From: QHXM01 sp963697975
GTDB taxonomy: Bacteria; Acidobacteriota; Blastocatellia; Pyrinomonadales; Pyrinomonadaceae
Direction of reading: 5' to 3'
Assembly (NCBI GenBank): GCA_963697975.1
Contig: OY969111.1
Span: 1,612,001-1,676,000, forward strand
Length of the DNA: 64,000 nt
Shown here: positions 25,716-33,469 of the stretch, piece after piece
Numbering within the stretch: position 1 is the first letter of the stretch
Layout: each line of letters opens with the position of its first letter
The notes under the pieces: model-generated
Database searches by the model: none
What the model was told of the DNA's origin: nothing
Seen by the model: only the letters and a program-made list of their open reading frames with translations
Made by a program: the position numbers and the translations under genes

Positions 25716-28176
25716 GAACGGAAAGAACGGAAAAGATAAAAACGGCCAACCGCTGAAAGTCATCGGCAAGCCGTTTCGTAAAGTTGACGCGCGCCAGAAA
25801 TGCACGGGGCAAACCAAGTTTGCCGACGACATCGTGCTGCCGCGCATGCTCTTCTGTAAAATCCTGCGCTCGCACGAGCCGCACGCGCGTATCAAGAGCA
25901 TTGATACGTCCAAAGCCCTTGCGCTTCCCGGCGTCGCGGCGATTATCACCGGCAAGGATTTGCCGATTTCTTACGGCATCCTGCCCGTCAGTCAGGACGA
26001 GCACGCGCTATCCGTTGATAAGGTTCGCTTCATCGGAGACCCGGTTGCTGCCGTCGCTGCGATTGATGAAGACACCGCGTTCGACGCGATGAACTTAATC
26101 GAAGTCGAATACGAACGACTGCAAACCATCACGAACATCGAAGAAGCAATCAAGATTGACGAGCCGCGCATACACGAGTATGGCGATGGGGCAAATGTTC
26201 ACAAGAAAGTCTCGCTCGAATTCGGCGACATGGACGAAGGCTTTGCCGAAGCAGACCTTGTGCGTGAAGACATCCTCTTCTTTGAAGGCAACACGCACCT
26301 GCCGATGGAGCAGCACGCGGCGGTCGCGCATTTCGACCCGGACGGTAAACTCACATTGTGGAGTTCGACGCAGACGCCGCACTACGTCCATCGCGCTCTC
26401 GCCAAAACCTTAGAACTCCCGGCGAGCCACGTTCGCGTCATCGCCACACCTAACGGTGGCGGCTTCGGCGGAAAGTCAGACCCTTTCAACCACGAGATAG
26501 CGGTTAGCAAGCTCTCGATGATGACAGGTCGCCCCGTCAAAGTTACCCTGACGCGCGAAGAGGTTTTCTACTGCCATCGCGGACGCCACCCCGTCTTGAT
26601 GAAAATCAAAACCGGCGTCAAAAAAGACGGCTCAATCACCGCGATGGATTTTCAATCATTTCTCGATGGCGGCGCATACGGCTCTTACGGCGTCGCCTCG
26701 ACCTTCTACACGGGCGCGCTTCAGACCGTCACCTACAATGTCCCGCGCTACAAGTTTCGCGGCCTACGCGCGTTTACGAACAAGCCGCCGTGCGGCCCGA
26801 AGCGCGGACACGGAACACCGCAGCCGCGCTTCGCTCTCGAAGTTCAACTGGACAAGATTGCCGAAGAATTGAAGCTCGACCCCGTCGAGATACGCCGCAA
26901 GCATCTCGTCCCGCCTTTCACCGTGACGGCCAATTACCTGCGCATCGGCAGCATGGGATTGGGAGCCTGCATAGACAAGGTGGTCGCAGGCTCTGACTGG
27001 AAGAACAAGTTTTCCAACTGGGAGAGACAGAGTCGAAAGCTGCCCGCAGGTAAAGGCATCGGGCTGGCGTGTAGCTCCTACATCTGCGGTGCGGGGCTGC
27101 CGATTTACTGGAACAACATGCCGCACTCAGGCGTGCAGCTTCGCCTTGATCGTCAGGGCGGCGTCTGCGTCCAGTGTGGCTCGACAGACATCGGGCAAGG
27201 CTCTGATTCCATCCTCGCCTACATCGTGGCGGAAGTCTTAGGGATTGACCCCTTTGACATTCGCGTCATCACCGCCGACACGGATTTGACGCCCGTTGAC
27301 CTCGGCAGTTATTCGAGCCGCGTCACCTTGATGACGGGCAACGCCGCGCTTCAGGCTGCGGAGCGCGCCCGCGAGCTTTTGACAATTGCTGTTGCCGAAA
27401 AGCTCTCTGTGCCTCTTGAGAATCTTTCGTTCGCTGAGCGCCGCGTCTTCGATGTCGAAAATCCTGAGACAGGCGTCACGTTCGCGGAAGCAGTCGTGCT
27501 GGCCGAATCGAAGTTCGGCACCATCGGCACGGTCGGCTCATACACGCCGCCGCGCTCGCCCGGCCATTTCAAAGGCGCAGGTGTCGGCCCATCGCCCGCC
27601 TACAGCTACTCGGCGGCAGTCGCCGAAGTTGACGTTGATGCTGAGACGGGCATCATCACGGTCGAGCGCGTTTACATCGGCCACGACATCGGGCAGTCAA
27701 TCAACCCCGCGCTCGTTATGGGACAGGTCGAAGGCTCTGTCTACATGGGGCTGGGCGAAGCCCTGATGGAAGAGATGACTTACCGCGCGAACCGCAACGT
27801 CGTGCATAAGTTTCCGAGTCTTCTGGAATACAAGAGTCCGACGACGCTTGAGATGTGCGATGTCGTCACCTATCTCATCGAAGACGCCGACCCCAACGGC
27901 CCTTTCGGCGCGAAAGAGGTCGGGCAAGGGCCGTTGCTTCCCATCATGCCAGCCGTCGCCAACGCCGTCTACGATGCCGTCGGCGTCCGCATAGACGAAG
28001 TGCCGATCACGCCCGAAAAGGTTTTGACGGCGCTACGCGACAAGGCCAAAGGCAAAGAAGGCCGCTTCGGGCCGAAGTCCGTGCCGGATGTGGAATGGCC
28101 TCAACCGCTCAAAGTGCAGACACCAGCAGAGGGTGGCGACGGGCGAGAGATGCCGCGCGTGGCGGTGCATTCATAA
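25702..28176 (+). CDS. Molybdopterin-binding large subunit, HcrA/CoxL-like
   Basis: The 824-residue protein matches the molybdenum-binding subunit of xanthine dehydrogenase-family enzymes. Visible blocks are GKPFRKVDARQKCTGQTKFADDI at the start, SSTQTPHYVHRALAKTLELP, NGGGFGGKSDPFNHEIAVSKLS, CQCGS-like VCVQCGSTDIGQGSDS, and the late GAKEVGQGPLLPIMPAVANAV with the conserved active-site glutamate (AKEVGQGP). The companion FAD subunit points to 4-hydroxybenzoyl-CoA reductase rather than a purine enzyme. The 3' end (encoding PRVAVHS) is partly duplicated at 28720-28755 beyond a toxin-antitoxin pair. Confidence 0.92.
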   Translation: MATNKNGKNGKDKNGQPLKVIGKPFRKVDARQKCTGQTKFADDIVLPRMLFCKILRSHEPHARIKSIDTSKALALPGVAAIITGKDLPISYGILPVSQDEHALSVDKVRFIGDPVAAVAAIDEDTAFDAMNLIEVEYERLQTITNIEEAIKIDEPRIHEYGDGANVHKKVSLEFGDMDEGFAEADLVREDILFFEGNTHLPMEQHAAVAHFDPDGKLTLWSSTQTPHYVHRALAKTLELPASHVRVIATPNGGGFGGKSDPFNHEIAVSKLSMMTGRPVKVTLTREEVFYCHRGRHPVLMKIKTGVKKDGSITAMDFQSFLDGGAYGSYGVASTFYTGALQTVTYNVPRYKFRGLRAFTNKPPCGPKRGHGTPQPRFALEVQLDKIAEELKLDPVEIRRKHLVPPFTVTANYLRIGSMGLGACIDKVVAGSDWKNKFSNWERQSRKLPAGKGIGLACSSYICGAGLPIYWNNMPHSGVQLRLDRQGGVCVQCGSTDIGQGSDSILAYIVAEVLGIDPFDIRVITADTDLTPVDLGSYSSRVTLMTGNAALQAAERARELLTIAVAEKLSVPLENLSFAERRVFDVENPETGVTFAEAVVLAESKFGTIGTVGSYTPPRSPGHFKGAGVGPSPAYSYSAAVAEVDVDAETGIITVERVYIGHDIGQSINPALVMGQVEGSVYMGLGEALMEEMTYRANRNVVHKFPSLLEYKSPTTLEMCDVVTYLIEDADPNGPFGAKEVGQGPLLPIMPAVANAVYDAVGVRIDEVPITPEKVLTALRDKAKGKEGRFGPKSVPDVEWPQPLKVQTPAEGGDGREMPRVAVHS

Positions 28177-28208
28177 GCCTCAGCAAAGATGGAAGGTAAG
28201 GAGCGCCG

Positions 28209-28496
28209 TTGAGATTTGAATGGGATGACGCAAAGGCTATCGGCAATGTGGAGAAACATGGCGTCACTTTTGGAGAGGCCACAGAAGTCTTCTACGATCC
28301 TTATGCTCTCGAGGATTATGACACCAAGCACTCTACGAGTGAGTCGCGTTTTGTTATAATCGGACTGTCGAGTCGTCGGTTATTGTACGTAATCTATGCC
28401 GAGCGTAGCGCCGACATAATTCGAATAATCTCTGCGCGGAAAGCGGACAAGTCTGAACAAAGATTCTATGAACGAACAAGAACCTTCAACTTATAG
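28209..28496 (+). CDS. BrnT-family toxin
   Basis: The 95-residue product opens RFEWDDAKAIGNVEKHGVTFGEATEVFYDP and continues RFVIIGLSSRRLLYVIYAER, both hallmarks of BrnT RNase toxins (FEWDxxKxxxNxxKHGVxFxEA). A TTG start is needed, with GTAAGGAG six nt upstream. It overlaps the next gene by 29 nt, as toxin-antitoxin pairs do. The pair sits inside the molybdenum hydroxylase operon between the large and FAD subunits, bounded by two copies of the large subunit's 3' end. Confidence 0.85.
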   Translation: MRFEWDDAKAIGNVEKHGVTFGEATEVFYDPYALEDYDTKHSTSESRFVIIGLSSRRLLYVIYAERSADIIRIISARKADKSEQRFYERTRTFNL

Positions 28497-28692
28497 GCCC
28501 TTCGCCTTCACTGTCGTCGAAGACGACGGCGTGAACGTAATTATCGAGGTCTCAGAAGAAGACTATCAAGCCGATCTGGCCGCCGGAATTGATGAAGAGG
28601 CGACGATGAAACCCGGTCGCTACAAATTCAAGCGCGGCGGCTTCCTTGCGCGTCACCCCGAGTTGAAGATAAAAGACAAAAGGACAGCCTAA
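28468..28692 (+). CDS. Putative antitoxin partner of BrnT
   Basis: This 74-residue acidic protein (EQEPSTYRPFAFTVVEDDG, then EVSEEDYQADLAAGIDEEATMKPG) overlaps the BrnT gene by 29 nt. It has the size and position of an antitoxin, but it does not show the usual BrnA ribbon-helix-helix sequence. The C-terminus is basic (RYKFKRGGFLARHPELKIKDKR). The role is inferred from position. Confidence 0.55.
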   Translation: MNEQEPSTYRPFAFTVVEDDGVNVIIEVSEEDYQADLAAGIDEEATMKPGRYKFKRGGFLARHPELKIKDKRTA

Positions 28693-28719
28693 TGCGGAAG
28701 CCACTGTCTAAGGCAGCGC

Positions 28720-28755
28720 GGGGAAAAGGTGCCGCGCGTGGCTGTGCATTTGTGA
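28720..28755 (+). pseudogene. Second copy of the 3' end of the molybdenum large-subunit gene
   Basis: Twelve codons ending in TGA encode GEKVPRVAVHL. The real gene end at 28141-28176 encodes GREMPRVAVHS. By my count 28 of 36 bases match, including the 13-nt run TGCCGCGCGTGGC, and frame and stop position coincide. The two copies bracket the BrnT pair. It reads as the leftover original tail of the large-subunit gene. Confidence 0.7.
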
Positions 28756-28768
28756 AGACGGAGGGCAT

Positions 28769-29440
28769 ATGGAATATATTCGCAAAGTAGCCTTTTGCCC
28801 TCACTGTTGTAATAAAGCCCCACAGAAGTTAATCCATACTCAGCACTCAACAACACCGGGCTGGACATTGGGCGATGGGGAAGAAGTAGAGATGGCAGTA
28901 ATCTACTTTATTGTCGTATGTGAAACTTGCAATTCAATTCTCCTGTATTGCTCAAATGGAGAAGTGCTAGAAGAGGGATATTTCGATGAGTCAGACTTGG
29001 TTTACCCGGAAATGGGCGAACTCCACTTTTCTGTTCCAGAAAAGGTAAGGAAAATCTATAGTGAAGCTTTCAGAGTCAAACGCCATTCACGTAATGCTTT
29101 TGCTGTGCAAATAAGGCGTGCGTTGGAAGCTTTATGTGAAGATCGTAATGCAAAAGGGAAAGACCTACAACAACGACTGTCCTATCTTGTGACAAAAGGC
29201 GATATTCCAACTCAGCTTTCTGAGTTAACAGAAGTAATAAGACTGCTTGGTAATATAGGTGCACACGCTGATAGTAAAGAGATCAAGATTTGGCAAGTGA
29301 GACCTTTGGATGATTTCTTCCGTGTAGTTGTTGAGTATGTCTATGTCGCACCAAGAAAATTAAAAGACTTTCGTGATGGATTAGATCGCTTTAAAGCTAT
29401 ATCACTTTCAGTGGATGAGCAGTCTGAGAGCATACACTGA
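28769..29440 (+). CDS. DUF4145 domain protein
   Basis: The N-terminus has zinc-ribbon-like cysteines (CPHCCNKAP, then VCETCNSILLYC). The C-terminal half, FAVQIRRALEALCEDRNAKGKDLQQRL through LLGNIGAHADSKEI, matches DUF4145. DUF4145 occurs alone or fused to restriction and other defence proteins; no catalytic function is known. The gene is clearly more AT-rich than its neighbours and separates subunit genes of one enzyme, so it is probably a later insertion. It starts 13 nt after the duplicated gene tail. Confidence 0.75.
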   Translation: MEYIRKVAFCPHCCNKAPQKLIHTQHSTTPGWTLGDGEEVEMAVIYFIVVCETCNSILLYCSNGEVLEEGYFDESDLVYPEMGELHFSVPEKVRKIYSEAFRVKRHSRNAFAVQIRRALEALCEDRNAKGKDLQQRLSYLVTKGDIPTQLSELTEVIRLLGNIGAHADSKEIKIWQVRPLDDFFRVVVEYVYVAPRKLKDFRDGLDRFKAISLSVDEQSESIH

Positions 29441-29466
29441 AATTTTTACACTTTAAATATAAGCCT

Positions 29467-30456
29467 ATGATGAGACTTCCTAAATTCTCTTACCTTGTTC
29501 CGAAAGAAATCGCGGACGCGGTGAAGATGATGGGCGATGCTGGCCCGGAGGGGCAGTTTGTCGCCGGGGGCACAGACCTCTACCCGAATATGAAGCGGCG
29601 GCAGCAGATGCCGCAGACTGTCATTTCGGTGACGCGCCTCAAAGAATTGACCCAGATCATGGGCGATGGCAAGAGCGGCTTGATAATCGGGGCAGGCGTT
29701 TCTTTGACGGACATCTGTGAGCATGCGGTCATCAATCGTGATTACCCGTTTGTGGCAGCGGCGGCGCGGACGATCTCCACACCCATCCTGCGTAACATGG
29801 GGACAATTGGCGGCAATCTTCTGCTTGATACAAGATGCAACTATTACGATCAGAACTACGAGTGGCGCAAGGGCATCAACTTCTGTTTGAAGAAGGACGG
29901 AGACATTTGCTGGGTCGCGCCGGGAAGCTCGAAGTGCTGGGCCGTGCAGTCGTCAGACCTCGTTCCGCTGATGGTGGCGATTGGGGCGAAGCTCAAGTTT
30001 GTCTCGACACTTGGCGAGCGGGTGGTGGAGGCTGCGGGACTCTACAACGACGACGGGATTGATTATCTGCATAAGAGGCCGGACGAGTTGCTGGCGGAGA
30101 TTTATTTGCCGCCCACGAACGGCTGGCGTGCGACCTACAAGAAGCTGCGAAGGCGCGGCGCGTTCGACTTTCCAGTGCTGGGCGTGGCGGCTCGGCTCGA
30201 TCTGGCGGAAGACGGAGCGGTGAAAGCTGCAAAGCTGATTTTGGGCGGCATCGCGCCTGCGCCCATCGAAGTGAAAGAGGCCGAAGCCGTGCTCGTAGGC
30301 TTTCCGCTCAACGAAGAGCGAATGCAGGCTGCGGCTGAAAGCTGCTACATGAAAGCTCGCCCGCTCGACAACACCGACTTCGTCATGAACTGGCGCAAGC
30401 AGATGGCACGGCCATACGTCCTGCGCGCACTCAAAGAACTACAAGAGCAGGGATGA
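29467..30456 (+). CDS. FAD-binding subunit of 4-hydroxybenzoyl-CoA reductase-type enzyme
   Basis: The protein has the FAD-site motifs of the CoxM/XDH-B family: FVAGGTDLYPNMK and TISTPILRNMGTIGGNLLLDTRCNYY. Between residues 124 and 157 there is an insert with cysteines at 124, 140, 148 and 157. The spacing 16-8-9 is the same as that of Cys122, Cys138, Cys146 and Cys155, which I recall as binding an extra [4Fe-4S] cluster in Thauera HcrB. That cluster is tied to reductive dehydroxylation of 4-hydroxybenzoyl-CoA to benzoyl-CoA. The stop TGA is inside a family B arm. Confidence 0.88.
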   Translation: MMRLPKFSYLVPKEIADAVKMMGDAGPEGQFVAGGTDLYPNMKRRQQMPQTVISVTRLKELTQIMGDGKSGLIIGAGVSLTDICEHAVINRDYPFVAAAARTISTPILRNMGTIGGNLLLDTRCNYYDQNYEWRKGINFCLKKDGDICWVAPGSSKCWAVQSSDLVPLMVAIGAKLKFVSTLGERVVEAAGLYNDDGIDYLHKRPDELLAEIYLPPTNGWRATYKKLRRRGAFDFPVLGVAARLDLAEDGAVKAAKLILGGIAPAPIEVKEAEAVLVGFPLNEERMQAAAESCYMKARPLDNTDFVMNWRKQMARPYVLRALKELQEQG

Positions 30457-30528
30457 AGGATGAGGGATGAGGGATGAAGAAAACGAGCGAATTTTTCATC
30501 CCTCATCCCTCATCCCTCATCCCTCTAC
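30448..30528. repeat. Heptad-arm hairpin, family B copy 1
   Basis: Left arm 30448-30483 is made of GGATGAA/GGATGAG/GGGATGA units. Right arm 30492-30528 is CATCCCT repeated four times plus CTAC. The spacer is only about 8 nt. It contains the stop of the FAD subunit and the start of the next gene. Confidence 0.93.
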
Positions 30529-31141
30529 TGCTGCCATCCTGTTAGCTGCCGGAAAATCACGGCGCATGGGCGCGTTCAAGCCGCTGCTTGCTTTCGGCGA
30601 AAGAACGGTGGTTGAAGCGTGCGTCGGCAATCTACGGGAGGGTGGGATTGAGGAGATAGTCGTCGTCGTCGGACACCGCGCCGACGAGATGCGTGAGCGG
30701 CTGGCGCATCTGCCAATTCGCTTTGCGGTTAATGCGGAGACGGAGAGCGAAATGGGCGTTTCCATCGCGCGGGGCGTCGAGCAGGTTTCGCCAGAGGCAA
30801 CGGCAGTTTTCATCGCGCTCGTAGATCAACCCGCCATCCCGCCTGCCACCATAGCTTTCTTAAACGAAGCCGCAGTGCGCGAGGACAAGCGCCTCGTCGT
30901 GCCTGAATACGAGGGGCGCGGCGGGCATCCGGTCAGGATTGATCTCAGCTTCCGCCGGGAGCTGATGAATCTCGATCCGCAGAGAGGCTTGCGGGCGTTT
31001 TTTGAGGCGCATCGTGAAGAAGTGTTGCGCGTTCCGGTCACTTCTCCCTACGTTGCACGCGACATGGATCAGTGGGATGATTACCACGCGTTGTATCGAG
31101 AGGTCTTTGGAACGGAAACGCCGGAGAGCAGTGGTCAGTAG
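30467..31141 (+). CDS. MobA/MocA-like nucleotidyltransferase
   Basis: The nucleotide-binding loop AAILLAAGKSRRMGAFKPLLAFG, the VVGHRADEM strand, ALVDQPAIPP and GRGGHPVRID match MocA/NTP_transf_3 enzymes that attach CMP or GMP to the molybdenum cofactor. This fits its place at the end of a molybdenum hydroxylase operon. The only usable start is ATG 30467 inside the family B left arm. The first 20 residues (MRDEENERIF, HPSSLIPHPS) are therefore repeat-encoded. The last residues (SSGQ) and the TAG stop come from a family A arm. Confidence 0.88.
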   Translation: MRDEENERIFHPSSLIPHPSTAAILLAAGKSRRMGAFKPLLAFGERTVVEACVGNLREGGIEEIVVVVGHRADEMRERLAHLPIRFAVNAETESEMGVSIARGVEQVSPEATAVFIALVDQPAIPPATIAFLNEAAVREDKRLVVPEYEGRGGHPVRIDLSFRRELMNLDPQRGLRAFFEAHREEVLRVPVTSPYVARDMDQWDDYHALYREVFGTETPESSGQ

Positions 31142-31235
31142 TCAGTGGTCAGTGGTCAGTTAAAAGCAAAAAGCTCAAGGCTGAGTAGCGCGCCTGTTTT
31201 TACTGACCACTGACCACCGACCACTGATAACTGCT
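31128..31235. repeat. Heptad-arm hairpin, family A copy 2
   Basis: Left arm 31128-31159 consists of CAGTGGT/CAGTAGT units. Right arm 31203-31235 is CTGACCA CTGACCA CCGACCA CTGATAA. The spacer again begins TTAAAAGC and its end supplies GTTTTTA. The stop of the MocA-like gene is in the left arm. Confidence 0.92.
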
Positions 31236-31373
31236 TTTGTCGTCCAACCAGAGCCGCTTGAGCTTCATCTAATCGGTCGTATGAATCGCCTCTCCAAACA
31301 ATTCAGGCGCACGCTCTCCGGCAGCAAGGCTGGCGCGCGTCGCGGCTTCCTGCGAGGCGAAAAGGAGAACAGA

Positions 31374-31931
31374 ATGTTTCTGAAAAGTCGCAAGGCTGTT
31401 GCCGCCGCGACCCTTTCCGTGATGCTGCCGCTCTCAATCGGTGCTCTCACTCTGCGAAAGAATGTTGTTAAGGCTCCGCAGGCGGTAGAGTTTTCCCTGC
31501 GCTCGATTGACGGGCAGACTATTTCTTCCGAGAGCCTGCACGGTGAGGTTGCGGTGCTGGCCTTCGGCGCATCATGGCTGCCGCTCTCGCGCACACAGCT
31601 TCAGGGCATACGCAAGCTCGCCGACAAATACTCTGAGCGCGGTGTGGTGGTCTACTGGGTGAGCACTGATTCCGAATCGCCCAAGTCTAAGAACTACGCA
31701 ACGGATGAGCAATTGCGCGCCTTCGCGAAAAAGTACGGCTTGAACGTGACGGTGCTGCGCGACCCCGAAGGAAAGGTTTCCCGCCAGTTCAAGGTTGACC
31801 AGCTTCCGGCGTTTGTGATTCTGGACAAGCAGGGAACCCCCACAGGCCCGCCCATCGGCGGTCTTGACCCGGATGGCAATCTGGCAGAGCAGCTTTCAAA
31901 GCCGCTCGAAGAAGTTCTCGGTAAACAGTAA
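31374..31931 (+). CDS. Exported thioredoxin-like (TlpA/AhpC-TSA) protein lacking active-site cysteines
   Basis: ATG 31374 follows AAAAGGAG and starts a signal peptide (AVAAATLSVMLPLSIGALT). The mature part has the TlpA/AhpC-TSA pattern: AVEFSLRSIDGQTISSESLHGEVAVLAFGASWLPLSRTQL, then VYWVSTDSESP and the cis-proline VDQLPAFVILDKQG. At the CxxC position the sequence is WLPLS, with no cysteine anywhere in the catalytic loop. It is unlikely to be a dithiol reductase and may bind or present something instead. A strong terminator follows. Confidence 0.82.
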   Translation: MFLKSRKAVAAATLSVMLPLSIGALTLRKNVVKAPQAVEFSLRSIDGQTISSESLHGEVAVLAFGASWLPLSRTQLQGIRKLADKYSERGVVVYWVSTDSESPKSKNYATDEQLRAFAKKYGLNVTVLRDPEGKVSRQFKVDQLPAFVILDKQGTPTGPPIGGLDPDGNLAEQLSKPLEEVLGKQ

Positions 31932-31956
31932 GAGCATCGGGAAGACTGAGGAAGCT

Positions 31957-31995
31957 TGAGGCCGCCTTCAAATCGAAGGCGGCCTTACTTTATTC
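31957..31995 (+). terminator. Rho-independent terminator
   Basis: AGGCCGCCTTC pairs with GAAGGCGGCCT (11 bp, 5-nt loop), followed by TACTTTATT. It also faces the minus-strand maf gene and may serve both. Confidence 0.85.
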
Positions 31996-32008
31996 TGCGG
32001 CCCGGTAT

Positions 32009-32584
32009 TTATATTTCCCCGGCCAGTTTGTAAACCAGACGCACGGGCAGCCCGACGACGTTCCAGTAATCGCCTTTGATCTCTTCGATGAAGAGCGCGG
32101 CGCGACCCTGCACGGCATAGGCTCCGGCCTTATCCATCGGCTCACCGCTTCGGACGTACCAATCAATCTCCGCATCCGTCATCGCAGCAAATCGGACCTG
32201 CGTTCTTTCATGGGCGACGACGCGACAGCCATTGCCTTCGGCGCGCACCAGAGCGACCCCCGTCAGCACGTCGTGCCACTTGCCGCTTAAAAGCCGCAAC
32301 ATCCTCCGCGCGTCCCGTTCATCAGAAGGCTTGCCGAGAATTTCGGAATTAACTACGACCATTGTGTCTGCGCCTAACACCAGAGCGGCTGGACGCTTGT
32401 TCGCAGCCGCCTCCGCTTTCTCCAGAGCGAGGCGTTCGACTGCTGCGATAGCGATCTCTTCGGGGGCGAGGGTTTCATCAATATTCGTCGCCAGCGCCTC
32501 GAACGGCCAATTAACGGCGCGCAGGATTTCTGCACGGCGCGGGCTGGACGAAGCCAGCAAGAGTTTTTCCATCATCATTCCCAT
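32009..32584 (-). CDS. maf: Maf-family nucleoside triphosphate pyrophosphatase
   Basis: The start LLLASSSPRRAEILR and the motifs DETL, VLGADTMVVVNSEILGKPSDERDARRML, GKWHDVLTGVALV and DKAGAYAVQGRAALFIEEIKGDYWNVVGLP define Maf. Members hydrolyse dTTP/UTP or modified pyrimidine nucleotides. Several in-frame ATGs lie within six codons (32584, 32578, 32575, 32572) and a GTG at 32590, so the exact start is uncertain. Confidence 0.93.
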   Translation of the reverse strand: MGMMMEKLLLASSSPRRAEILRAVNWPFEALATNIDETLAPEEIAIAAVERLALEKAEAAANKRPAALVLGADTMVVVNSEILGKPSDERDARRMLRLLSGKWHDVLTGVALVRAEGNGCRVVAHERTQVRFAAMTDAEIDWYVRSGEPMDKAGAYAVQGRAALFIEEIKGDYWNVVGLPVRLVYKLAGEI

Positions 32585-32663
32585 TATCACCGGTTAGAGC
32601 GCGAGCACACCCACTTGTGGCTCAAGCTCCTTTTCCTTTACACTCCCAACGATTGCGGACATG

Positions 32664-32736
32664 GAATTGTGAATTGCGGATTGAAAAATAAGGCTTCGCT
32701 CTTAAATCCGCAATCCGAAATCCGCATTCCGAAATT
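32664..32736. repeat. Heptad-arm hairpin, family D copy 2
   Basis: Left arm GAATTGT GAATTGC GGATTGA (32664-32685) and right arm 32700-32736 (TAAATCC GCAATCC GAAATCC GCATTCC). The right arm is identical to D copy 1 over more than 25 nt. It lies between divergent genes and ends 5 nt before the GTG of the DUF721 gene. Confidence 0.9.
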
Positions 32737-32741
32737 GAAAC

Positions 32742-33215
32742 GTGGACGATCTGATCCGAACATTGCCGAAGCTCCTTCGTGCGGCTGGTGAGGCGGAGGA
32801 AGTCTTGGAAGCTGCCGCGCTCGTCGCGTGGCGTCGCGTGGCGGGCGAGGGCTTACGCACGCAGGCCGTGCCTTTTCGTCTTTACCGGAAAACTCTGATC
32901 GTGGCGGTCGCTGACGTGACGTGGCAAAAGCAGCTTGAGGCCATGAGCGGCCAACTGCTCTTTGGTCTCAATTCCCTGCTCGGCCAGGCCGTTGTGACCT
33001 ACATAGAGTTTCGCATTGACCCAAAGACTGTTCGCGCCCATCGCGCCGTCGAGCAAGCGCAGCAAACGACCCCTATCGAGCAGGAGCGACGCGCCCTCAG
33101 AAGCGTCTCCGGCGAAATCTCTACGGCAGCCGACGCGATCCACGACGACGACCTGCGCCGCCGTTTCCTTCTGGCCGCAGGTAGCTGCATTGACCGCCGT
33201 GAGAGTGGCAAGTAA
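32742..33215 (+). CDS. DUF721 (DciA-like) protein
   Basis: Residues about 1-95 match DUF721: LIRTLPKLLRAAG, AALVAWRRVAGEGLRTQAVPF and LIVAVADVTWQKQLEAMSGQLLFGLNSLLG. DciA of this family loads the replicative helicase in bacteria that lack DnaC. The C-terminal 60 residues are variable and charged. A GTG start follows the D hairpin with no ribosome site. It is 28 nt upstream of a small gene and near gatCA. Confidence 0.8.
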   Translation: MDDLIRTLPKLLRAAGEAEEVLEAAALVAWRRVAGEGLRTQAVPFRLYRKTLIVAVADVTWQKQLEAMSGQLLFGLNSLLGQAVVTYIEFRIDPKTVRAHRAVEQAQQTTPIEQERRALRSVSGEISTAADAIHDDDLRRRFLLAAGSCIDRRESGK

Positions 33216-33243
33216 TCTAAACTCGAAGGGACGCCGCAACAAG

Positions 33244-33426
33244 ATGGAAGAACTGATTTTCCTTGTGGAAGAAGCTCCCGAAGGTGGCCTGAATGCGCGC
33301 GCTCTCGGCGCTTCTATTTTCACCGAAGCAGACGATCTGGCAAGCCTCCGTGAACAAGTCCGCGACGCCGTGCGTTGTCACTATGAAGAGGGACAAGGCC
33401 CACGCTTGATTCGACTTCACTTTTAG
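33244..33426 (+). CDS. Small conserved protein (60 aa), HicB-like fold
   Basis: EELIFLVEEAPEGGLNARAL followed by SLREQVRDAVRCHYEEGQGP is a small conserved bacterial family. It is often mislabelled as a 2-oxoisovalerate dehydrogenase fragment and resembles the antitoxin-like HicB partial fold. No toxin partner is adjacent here. It is tightly spaced after the DUF721 gene. Confidence 0.7.
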   Translation: MEELIFLVEEAPEGGLNARALGASIFTEADDLASLREQVRDAVRCHYEEGQGPRLIRLHF

Positions 33427-33469
33427 AGTGTCACAGATTAGAGATTTCTAAAATTATAGATTCATAACA

